A stretch of DNA of 64,000 nt, taken from NCBI GenBank assembly GCA_037976565.1, contig CP137682.1:22186800-22250799 (forward strand). The letters run 5' to 3'. A program made the position numbers and the translations under genes. The notes beneath the pieces were generated by a model. The model saw only the letters and a list, made by a program, of their open reading frames with translations, did no database searches and was not told the DNA's origin. This document shows, in pieces, positions 49,748 to 59,251 of this stretch (positions within the stretch are counted from its first letter, which is position 1; every line of letters begins with the position of its first letter). The DNA comes from Mesocentrotus franciscanus. Taxonomy: Eukaryota > Echinodermata > Echinoidea > Camarodonta > Strongylocentrotidae.

Positions 49748-49779
<32 letters not shown>

Positions 49780-52700
49780 TGAGAGAGAGTGTGCGAGAGA
49801 GAGAGAGAGAATGATAAACAGAGAGACAGAGACAGAAGGGGAAAAGAACTATGAAAGAATCAAAGAGAAAAGACTCTTCCCATATCCATACCTTCCCTCT
49901 GATCGGTAGCCATTTAATTTCATCCACCCAGGCACATACATGACATAGATGACCCCCCATTATGCCAGTGCCCCATCATATATATCCGATCCTACGCTAC
50001 GCCATTGGGTTGTGGTGATGGGACCGGACCCCTCCCCTATAAATAACCAAAAAAGGTCCTCATTCATATTCACGATTAACTAAATCAAAATATGAATTTT
50101 TATTCACACCTTTACGAGACCGCCATGGGGAAAGGCATCCCATGCGAGAACATTGGCGACCCCCTCAACGCCTTCCTGTTGCCCTTGTCGTATCCTGGAG
50201 GCGACCACGGTTGACACGTCCATGCCATCGCCTACGAAGACGATGACGTTCTTGGCCGGTTTGGTGTTGATCTCGAGCCCGAGAGCTTGTTCGATGCTGG
50301 AACGTGCTTGCGAGTTCCAGAAGTCGGGAGCTGAAAATGTTTCGAGAATTATGATGATATCAATTTGACAAGTGCCCATGGCCAGAAAGTCATAAAATCA
50401 TACGAATTCACTGATAATGTGTAATTGTGGTCTATTGGATAATTAAGTCTCCGGACTGTAGATCACAAGTTACGGAATTCGATTCACTTTCACAGCACTA
50501 ATGTCCTTTGGTAAGACATTTAATCCATATTTTGCACATTCCACCCTGGTGCAGTATTAAAGTGGGTACCTGGCAGAATTTATTCCTTGAATGCATTACG
50601 CAGACTCTGGGGTAACAATGTCCAACATCCTTTGGAAGCCCAATGTGACGTTATAATGCTATACAAGAAGGGAATATCATGTCATTATTAAATATTATTA
50701 CCTCATCCATGATTTACGTTCTTCATACAATTTTGTAAGAAAGGGAAGTTTATTTTCAATTTCACTAGTTGCAATTCAAAAAAACGAAATGTCATATTCA
50801 AAACAAGTCATTAGCGGATATTAATATCAAGAAATTGTTGAATATTACATGCCTTATTGCATACATGGATGGAAGCGCCAACCCCGCGAAGAAAACACTT
50901 TCAAGCCCCCTCCCCTATATATGCACAGGTAAACGTGATAAAGGTTCATATTAAAATGGGCACAACCTTGTTACACGTTACACAATGACAATGAACATGT
51001 GATCTCCCCCGGTCGAAATCGTGACCACTACGCCTTTGCTTTGAACCACACAAACATAAATTGATAAATAAAGGCATTTGCACAGGCATAAAAAAGATAT
51101 ATGATATTCATGAAATAGTAGTAAAACAGTTCGGTAACGCAAAGGAGAATAATATCAATTTTAAAGCGGGTAACAGATTTTTCCTACCAGAGGGATAACT
51201 CTGACTCTGCGACCTCTCGTAGCTTTTAGGGTGATTTAATAAAACTACACTTTTCAATTATCACAAATTGTGGGGCGCAGTATCTGAATAACTGCAAAAT
51301 TTCATATTCTATTGGCATGTTTGGCGTCGCGACGTACTGCCATTACCAAAGATCATTGTTGTATTCAGCATATCTATTTGTAGAAGAGCAATTATTTGCT
51401 GTGTTTTACTTTTTTTTAAAAGAAACCCTCCTCTGTTTGCGGGCCTCATGAACAGTCATAGGTGAAGATTACAGCCCATTGTTTTGTTATCAATCATCCG
51501 AGCTTTCAAACATATGTAAGTACTTTGCATAAGCGATAACTTGGACAAATACTCACCAAGCATTGATATCTGCAATATATCAATGCTGTTAATATGATAT
51601 ATTCACTTTGAAATCACATAGTACAATTATGAAGATAAATTGATGCAATTACCGCGGTCCTGTACAAATCCCCTCTTATGTTTTTTTCTAAAATACTTTA
51701 ATGTAAAAAAAAAAAAAAAATCGCAAGGAGGTGGTGGTTGGTCCATGATATGAGACCACTCTCCCATTCATACAACAAAAACAAAAATTGCTTATGGTAG
51801 AAGTACATGTAACAACCCCCGCCCTTCCCTCCCCTCCTCTATTCAGACTAAAAAGACCATCAGTTTTTTTCAATAGGTCTATTTTTATTAAAATATTGAG
51901 CGTAGATGTATGAGTCGGTGGGAGCGGGGGGGCTGTGCCCCCTTTCACCTGGGGATTTTTATTGTTCAGATCTTGGGGCAAACGCCACTTCATATGCCTC
52001 AATATCCTCATATTCAGACTGTGAGATGCCAGAATACATATTTTTGGAATGTTCACTACAAAATGTGAGGACAATTTTGTGAGCTCGGGTCGCCCGCAAT
52101 TTTTTTCAAAGAAACTGAAGCGTTGATATTCGGGCAAAAAAGCGTTAGCCCACACCCTACCCCTTTCTTTAGAAAATGTGCCTGTACGCCTTTGGCGTTG
52201 AGTGAAATAAATTGGATGAAAATTGCAGAAAAGCCTGCGTTTTTCAATAATCCTTATGCAACTGCCGATGTTAGTATTGACTAAAGCGCTTAACAGTTTT
52301 ATTCACGATTTTTAAATGTTTATTTCCATACTTCGTGACAAATTTGTGTTTGTGATTTAAGGCTCCAAACTCATAAAATTTTCTATTAGCAATTTCCTGC
52401 GTGTTTGCAAAGTTGGGGCGCTTTAATTTTAATTCTTGTAAGCCTTTGCTCGCGTATGCAAACGACACAGACATTAAGCAAAATGGAATATCTTACCTCA
52501 ATGCTGCTTACTTATGCTATTTTAAGAAAACTACTTTCTAAAACGATAGTCGGGCCGCTTCAATTCTAATAATACCAAAACTCCCAATAATTGGAGGTGG
52601 CATCCCTTTCCTACACCCCTCGGTCGCTCTGTTCCCTTGAAAACAACCTCCTCCACCCAACCCTATGAAACTGCAAACTAAACTGTTGCTCCATTTACGA

Positions 52701-52876
52701 AAATGAGCAGGACACACAAAATGGTGACATATTTTCCACATAATATTATAGAAGTTTTAATAACTGAAGTAACAATTGTCATTATTTTATTTTTCAAATG
52801 AACTGAAATCCGCATACTTACATTGTCCCTGTACAGGTACGTACAGACAAACCGCTATTATTAGCAAAATCTTCAT
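43544..52876 (-). CDS. ALP: Alkaline phosphatase copy C, divergent, lacks GPI tail
   Basis: Nine coding exons: 52822-52876, 50110-50330, 49166-49340, 48773-48942, 47903-48104, 46632-46772, 45398-45589, 44396-44533, 43544-43797. All joins are GT-AG and in frame, giving 515 aa. Residues 1-18 (MKILLIIAVCLYVPVQGQ) form a signal peptide. Asp53 (GDGM), nucleophile Ser103 (ADSASTST), Arg177, Glu321, Asp326/His330 (ALIDFSHH), Asp366/His367 (TSDHAH) and His449 (ETHGG) are kept. The Mg-site His found in A and B is Gly164 (VTGAT), and the residue after the nucleophile motif DSA is Ser, not Gly. The last exon ends polar (CDLSGSQDDVMEMK to QRR), with no hydrophobic GPI signal, so the product is probably secreted and soluble. 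Introns hold two hAT-type MITEs, a TTAA MITE and SINE-like DNA. Confidence 0.92.
43980..44395. repeat. CT-rich and (CA)n low-complexity tract in ALP-C intron 8
   Basis: CT-rich sequence with a (CA)n stretch near 44188-44222 and pure (CT)n at about 44334-44371, ending a few bases from the exon 8 donor. Confidence 0.85.
45883..46226 (+). mobile_element. hAT-type MITE in ALP-C intron 6
   Basis: 344 bp, starting CAGGGGCGGATCCAG and ending CTGGATCCGCCACTG, flanked by a perfect 8-bp duplication CCAAGAAC (45875-45882 and 46227-46234). No coding capacity; internal blocks are shared with 28908-29266 and 47346-47588. Confidence 0.92.
46874..47082. mobile_element. 209-bp MITE with long inverted repeats in ALP-C intron 5
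   Basis: The two ends are reverse complements over about 63 bp (CACTCTAA, AACTGAAATGTTAAATCA, GAGGAGTGACCACTCTTTCA). ACC flanks both sides and may be a 3-bp target duplication. The centre contains a smaller GGATCCAACACT/AGGTTGAATCC palindrome. Confidence 0.7.
47267..47345 (+). mobile_element. Truncated tRNA-derived SINE head
   Basis: GGTAGCGTAGTGGTCTCG (A-box-like) and CCCGGGTTCGAAA (B-box-like) form a tRNA-like head of about 60 bp. The body is missing, and a hAT-type MITE is inserted directly after it. Confidence 0.5.
47346..47588 (+). mobile_element. hAT-type MITE with lost right end, ALP-C intron 5
   Basis: Begins CAGGGGCGGATCCAGCCGG like its relatives but stops at GGGAGGGG, lacking the CTGGATCCGCCACTG end. 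GCCCTATC nevertheless flanks it on both sides (47338-47345 and 47589-47596), so the terminus was deleted after insertion, probably between GGCCC in the element and GCCC in the target duplication. Confidence 0.8.
48231..48418. mobile_element. 188-bp TTAA-flanked MITE, copy 2, ALP-C intron 4
   Basis: Flanked by TTAA at 48227-48230 and 48419-48422, with inverted ends AGCCCCACTGCACTA and TAGTGCAGATGGGCT. Same length as the copy at 13875-14062 and inverted relative to it. Confidence 0.78.
48480..48755. repeat. (AATC)n degenerate microsatellite in ALP-C intron 4
   Basis: ATCAATCA and related CCAACCAA tetranucleotides for about 270 bp, ending about 20 bp from the exon 4 donor at 48772. Confidence 0.85.
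49527..49551. repeat. (AG)n microsatellites in ALP-C intron 2
   Basis: Short pure AG run; a second interrupted AG tract lies at about 49747-49812 in the same intron. Confidence 0.85.
50428..50695 (+). mobile_element. tRNA-derived SINE-like element in ALP-C intron 1
   Basis: A-box-like TGTGGTCTATTGGATAA, weak B box GAATTCGATTC, body CACTAATGTCCTTTGGTAAG and GGTACCTGGCAGAATTTATT, end TAATGCTATACAAGAAG and an ATTATTAAATATTATTA tail. It shares head, body and tail with the minus-strand copy at 20836-21120. Confidence 0.65.
50700..52820. other. ALP-C intron 1, no other gene recognised
   Basis: About 2.1 kb with no exon-like sequence. A poly-A tract lies near 51704-51720. Open frames in it are not supported by splice signals or recognisable motifs. 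Confidence 0.5.
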
Positions 52877-52950
52877 TTTGCTGACTTTTATTTTCTTCTT
52901 CACCAAACCTGTCTTCAGTAGAATCCAATAGGCTTATTTGCGGTCCAGGC

Positions 52951-52958
52951 GTATAAAG
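52951..52958 (-). promoter_or_regulatory. Possible TATA box of ALP-C
   Basis: On the minus strand CTTTATAC lies about 75-80 bases upstream of the ALP-C start codon, a spacing that allows a short 5' UTR. Confidence 0.35.
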
Positions 52959-53225
52959 TCGGTGTTCAAATTGAAGGGAAAAAAATGATTGCGGGGGGTA
53001 AGTTATGATATTAATTTGCAATCAATTGCGGACTTTGGTATTTGGTCTAAATTTCATTTGCATTTGAACAAAAGAATACAAAGGTAAATTATCAGAGCTG
53101 AGGTTTACAATGACAAACTTATCAAGGGATGTAAACAAAAGATATTCTTGAAAGCACTTGTAAGAAGATTAGAATTGTGCGTGATATTGACAAAGAAGAA
53201 GAGATTTTAACAAGGGTAAGTGGAC

Positions 53226-53631
53226 AATTATATCCCAATTCATTGCATGGTGACCTAACCAAAATTAGTTAATGGCGTTGTGACGTGCAAATACTATGCT
53301 TACTATATTTTCTTGCTTGTTTTTTCACCTACATAATATTCAATCGTTTTGCAGAATCTCAGTTTAAGTCAAGGAGAATTTTTTTCTATCCAAGAGACTG
53401 GGCTAGAGAGGGAAAGGGGTCAGGGGGTCGGGAGTGTATGGGAAATATGTGGGACTAAGATTACATGGGGGTGACGAGAGGTACAGAGAAAAGTAAAGAC
53501 AGAAAGAGAGAGGAAGGGAGAGAGAAAAGGGGTGCCAACAGCAAGAAAATATAGTAAGCATAGTATTTGCACGTCACAACGCCATTAACTAATTTTGGTT
53601 AGGTCACCATGCAATAAATTGGGATATAATT
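53226..53631. mobile_element. Long inverted-repeat element upstream of ALP-C
   Basis: Arms of 92 bp (53226-53317 and 53540-53631) are almost perfect reverse complements (AATTATATCCCAATT end, GCATGGTGACCTAACC, GACGTGCAAATACTATGC). The 222-bp spacer is purine-rich and unrelated. It lies about 350 bp upstream of the ALP-C start codon. Confidence 0.75.
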
Positions 53632-53922
53632 AACCATTTACTGTTGTCCTGGCGACCAGCCACTAAAGACCTGAGCAAACAGTTAAATCAGGGTCTCTTA
53701 ATGAGCAAGCGGAGAAAATAAGTAATTCAGTCATAACGGAATACACACCATAACCTTCATTTCATTCACGCTCTATAATTATATTCATCTAATAATATTC
53801 ACCCAAATTGAAGAAAAAAATAAAGGTATTGAAACGCGTTTCAAATATGATCTGGTTAATTCATGTCGACCCGTTTCGTGCCTCATCAAATCGGTGATAG
53901 TCGTAGTGGATATGTTCACATG

Positions 53923-53933
<11 letters not shown>

Positions 53934-53972
<39 letters not shown>
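53934..53972. repeat. (AG)n microsatellite
   Basis: About 39 bp of pure AG repeat preceded by a short (AT)n run. Confidence 0.9.
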
Positions 53973-53973
<1 letters not shown>

Positions 53974-55312
53974 ACCGAGGCTAGTCAGACCCAATTTTCA
54001 TTCTCTCTAATTAATAAAGCAATTAAGGTTCTATCACTGTGTTTGACCATTGGCTCCGGAAGGCCTATTTGAAAAGGTGGATCCAGGCTTCTCTGACCAG
54101 GGGGCACAAATGTGATGTTCTTTGACAAGCAACGGAGAAGAAAAAATGGTAATCAGAAGCAGCGTTGACAATCTCTGACAAGCAAAGAAAAAAATCTGTC
54201 CTGCAGGGGCGTTATCGTTTTTTTTGTTATAAGAGATGGGCAATGCTGACAATATCTGACAAGCAAAGGATTTAGTTCATGAATGCTAGATCGTGTTCAA
54301 ACGGGGAATGGACTGGTTATATCTGCCCATCAAATTTGCCCTACAAGGAATTGATTGCTGAGCTTTGAAAACAATTTCCATTTCCATTTAAAGTCCACAA
54401 AAATGTGTCCCAAATTAGAATGTGATATCATAGGGTTCAGCTTTTAGTTTCGTTAACTTAGTTTGCCATGATGGTTAAAAATCATTATTAAATTGGGATA
54501 GAACTTGTTTGAACCGAAGTATCGAAAGCGGTAGATGTATGTAACTACTTTTCTGGTGTGTCAGTGAGCATGTAAAGCTTTTAATATCATTTTGAGATGG
54601 AATTATTCTTGCGATTAGGATTTATGGAAATATAACAGACCGAATAAAGCCTAACAAGCCTAGATACGTCTTACTATAACTGCATCTGTCGAGGGCCAAA
54701 AAGGAGTAAATTCTGTATCAAATTATATGAGTTAATGCCCCTCTGGCTCTCAGCGAAGGAAGGACGTGGACTACCCCCCCCCCCAAGAATTCAAAACTAC
54801 CAATATTCGGGCATCCGACATCTCTCTAATCTTCTTTTCTTTTATCTATCTTTATAATAAAATCATGGATACACAATGCACGAACAATGTACGTCATTAC
54901 AACTAATTAATATGCCTAAAATATTTTACTCTCACGCTGAAGTTGATTGCAAAACAAAGAATTAGTTTGGAATTTATATACATTCAAGGAGATACCCCCC
55001 CCATGTGCGCCCGCAGTGCTATAATGGCGAAATCGAATGTAGTTAGGAAATCCATTTCTCTTAATCGTTATTGACGTAGCACGTATTTGATTTCATACGT
55101 CATCGTATAAATTGAAAGCTGACCATGAACCTAGAAGCCAATATAAGTGATAGGCGGCCATTGGATTTTCAAATTTACCGAAAGAGATTTAAAATCTCCG
55201 TGCTTTCAAATTACTTTTGCAATTTATAGACAGGGGTTCTACAATACCCAAATTGTGTCAATGTTGTAATGGGCTAGCTGTCACATCCCCGGCGTCACTC
55301 TGTACCCCCTCT

Positions 55313-55327
55313 CACTCCCTCTCTCTC

Positions 55328-55365
<38 letters not shown>

Positions 55366-55440
55366 CCCTCTCTCTCTCTCTCTCTCTCTCTGTTTGTTTG
55401 TCTGTCTGTCTTCTATCTCTCTCTCTCTCTCTCTCTCTCT
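55313..55440. repeat. (CT)n microsatellite
   Basis: Long CT array interrupted by TGTTTGTC and CCCTC variants. Confidence 0.9.
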
Positions 55441-56419
55441 AGCTCCTCCCTCCTCATTTTCTCTTCCTCTCTTTATCTTTCTCATTCTCCTTTTCTTTGG
55501 CTCAGTAACTTTCTTATTTTCGTCCCCCTTTTTCCTCCCTCTCTGTCTTATCGTTTTCTTGCCACTTTTCTCTCCTTGAATTATCGTAATCCTGCGCTGA
55601 GAAAGGTATCCAAACCTATTCAATTTTTTAAAGCTATTTTAATGGCTAAAAACAAATGCTACGATATTTCAATCGAGAAATTAAGGAAGAAAAGAAAAAA
55701 CGAAACAAACACAAAACAAAACAAACTCACGTCGTAAAACACGAACCACTTATTCGTTATCTTTTAAGAACATCTATTTAATAAATATCTCGAACGGCAA
55801 ATAAATATCACTTACTGGTAAAACAAAAGAAGTAAAAGCGGGTCAATGAATTTCAGTACTCGCACGTCAAGGCATGAATGTAATTAGATTGGGATTTCGG
55901 ATTGTCAACATCATTTTGTCCATGTTGATGTGCTGCGGCACCCAGGTCAATTAGTCAATCATCCACCTCAGTAGGTTACACGGTGACTTGACTTTATACA
56001 AAAGCGTACAGTTTGTACTGTTACGTACGTAGCCTGCACCCCGCCTTTAATATCAAAGAGTTGCGATTTATTACAAATAATTTGCAGTTGATACCAATCG
56101 CATCTCCTATCTTTTGAGTACCTAGTTGCAGTTTGTGTCAATCGTAAATTATTTCTAATCAATCCCAACGCTGTTATAAGACGATGCTCTGGCCCATCAT
56201 TGATGAAAAATACCATTGCCAATAAGTAATATTACGATGAAAGTTAAATATATATATTCGCTCGCTGCACCCGATCCCGCAAAATTTTGAAACACTGGAA
56301 AGCTCATATCGGGCAAGAAACGTCAGCATAATGGGAAAGTTGCCCCTAACCATCCTTGTTTACAGCAAAGATGACAACAAATGGTAGAAAGTCGAAGTTC
56401 ACTATAAATTCCTATTTTA

Positions 56420-56666
56420 CACTGTTGCCCATAAAAACAAATTCCTATCCCTTTTTATGAAATGATTGTGCCAATTATGATTTACTATTGATAGATAAAG
56501 TTTCTATCTTCTGAGAATTTTATTCATCAATCTCTATGACTCTTTAGATTGATCAATACATTTCTAAGAAGATATAAACTATATCTGTCAAGAATAAATC
56601 ATATTGTCACACCCTTTTCAAGAAAAGAGGTAAGAATAAAATATTCCCACTTTATGGGCAACAGTG
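56420..56666. mobile_element. Tc1/mariner-type MITE, 247 bp
   Basis: Starts CACTGTTGCCCATAAA and ends TTTATGGGCAACAGTG, a perfect 16-bp terminal inverted repeat, with TA on each side (56418-56419 and 56667-56668). A TA target duplication and a CACTG-type end fit Tc1/mariner elements. No transposase reading frame. Confidence 0.8.
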
Positions 56667-59251
56667 TATAATTACTACTACCAGCATTTGTTTCAGGAAA
56701 TGAAAAAAGTGGATTTAAGACTTTGTTCGAAATTGGTTTGAAAAGGGAAATTAGTCTGAGGTCAAGGTTTTCCTTGTAATCTTAGAACTGAGGATGGGTT
56801 TAAGTCATTGGTAGAATACGGCAATAGGGTCCCTACCCCCCCCCCCCTCCCCCATACTTAATAGTGGGCTACGATTCTGCTTTACACTTCAACACATTTC
56901 GTTGTGCTTTGTATTCTTCAGATCACATTGCCATACCAAGGTTTAGCAAATCATATCTTGAATATTGCGACATTTGAAAAATAAAAGAGAAATACATAAA
57001 TTTTAAATCATAAATCAAACATAAGTAGTTAAACTACATGTGTACATAAAATATGCATTCTTATGATTTTACGCTTTTCCGTACTAGCATGATCGTTAAA
57101 CATGTAGTTTAGGCGGTTTCATGAAATAGCACACTATTTCTTTATAATTACCAGCTTTTACTCAACATAGCATTATTACACACAAAGTAAATGTCGTAAA
57201 ACATAATTAACACAAACTAATACAATTCAGAATTATTGTAACTTTAATTGGTCCTATGAGTATTGCAGTTTACCTTGCATGTATTCCAATGTATACATGT
57301 TGCCTTGTCTAAGTGCAATTTTGCGATATAAACAACAGACAAAGGACAATACTGTAGAGAAAGTGAACAGATAAAATCGAGAAAAAAAGAAGAAGAAAAC
57401 AGTGATTACTTTAAAGATAAAGTTGAGTTCTGTTCATGCGATTGCATTGTGAAAGAAACGTTGTGGAATCGATCAGAAAAGGTTGATCATCTAGCATATA
57501 AGTATTGGTGTGTACTGCAAGGTTCTGGAATCATCAAAATGATAAGAAATTTGGCCAAGCCTTGGTAAAGTTACAAGCACTGTACACAAAAAGATGTATA
57601 TGGGACTTCACGAGCATGTGGCATAAAAATCCGTCCCGATTTTTATGATGTTACATGCCATATTTAGAATATTAAGGCATTTGAAGAGCCATACTTTTCA
57701 GGGAGCATTTTTTTCTCTGATGTTCTTCCACACTTGCATAATACAATGATAAAGCTTACAAATTATTTTCACCTCTTCCCAGAACTCAACCTTCTCTTTA
57801 AAGAAGGTCAGATCATGTCTAGCATATAATGTAAAAAAAGGCCAAGTGATTTCAGTCCTAATTATAATTCGAAAACATTGCCACACAGTTTTCATGGTTT
57901 GTAACTTTGTCGATATATTAACAGATTTGTACTGTAATTCGTAGTGCAATCGCGACCAGACTCAGGTCGGGGATCTTTGTTGGGGGGGGCTCTTGGTCTA
58001 GTCCCGACGGCTAACACATAGGCTGACAGACCTTTTTAGTCAGTAAACTTTTGAGTTAACAAATCTTACGGCTTTCATGTCTGATATTGTTTGAAAATGT
58101 GTGGCTTACAGGTCGGCAAAGTTTTCAAACATCCCATTCACAATGGTCTAGGGGCTCCCTTGCCCACGGCTACACATTAGTCAGGGCCGGGTGGATGCAA
58201 GGTATTGAAATGGGGGTGGGCACCATTAAAAAATTACAATACATGATGTACATGATGTGACCAGAGGTAGCAAAACTCCTAATAATTGACACTGCTATAG
58301 ATTTAATCTGAATCAATTTTTCTTCTGCATTCCATATAAATATAAACAAGTTTAGGTAATATAACAAATATGAAATACTAAGAAGTACTTTCTGACTATT
58401 AATCATAAATAATACATATATATAATACGTATATAAATATACATTACAGTTATTATAGAAAAAAGAAGAGATAAATTGTCAAATTATCTTATTTCTTCAT
58501 TTTTATCATATCAAATTATCATATTTTATTATTGTCTGTTATAACCCTGTCACATAGACGAGACCGACAATAGAGCGACAATAGACCGAGTAAAATATTA
58601 GCCTACATTACACTGAATGGTCAAGTTTCAAAGCTCTAGAACACCATGAACAGTGTGCTGACGCGGGCCGGGAGCCAATACAGACAATTGCTTCAGCAAA
58701 GGAGTGGCATGCGTGGCCATGTTTTGCATTTTATCACTGAGGGGCCATGTTAATGAGTTTCGCTTGTATAATGATGGTCATACCTCAGACACAACGCTTA
58801 ACCGAATCCACACCGACTCTATAAACCGATCGATTTTTAGGCCATTTGTGGTAATGTAGTATTTGGTTCGGTCTGGTGTCGGTTTAGTTGGTGTGACTGA
58901 GGCATCAAGTTCTAAAACACTATGTAATGTCGGATAAGTCGAGGTGATACGGCCATGTTAACGAGCCATGAATCAAAATGAGTTTTGCTGCGCGCTCTTG
59001 CACGTTTTGAAGAAGATGGGTCAGAGATGAACCTACCCCATCACTTCATTTCGTTCTCTATTTGTTTCGTGATGTTATGATTGCTTCTTTGCGGGTAAAT
59101 GCGATTGTTGAACTCCTGCAAACCCCATGGTGACAATGAGATTTAAGAGTTGTTTTTCCTCATCACACGGATGGTTCGTCTGAATGCTGCCTTTAGTTGT
59201 AGAGGTTTTTGATTATTTCGTGGGGCTATGGTTGCTTCTCAGCGAGTACAG

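Larger units (their letters stand above)
53632..59251. other. Intergenic DNA between the membrane-protein gene and ALP-C
   Basis: No exon recognised in 5.6 kb. It contains an (AG)n array at 53934-53972, three CTGACAAGCAA repeats at about 54120-54270, a CT array near 55310-55440 and a Tc1/mariner-type MITE at 56420-56666. Confidence 0.5.

Noticed and set aside
51688..52155. 155-codon open frame on the - strand
   Set aside because: No recognisable motif, starts across a poly-A tract and lies inside ALP-C intron 1; no splice signals support it.
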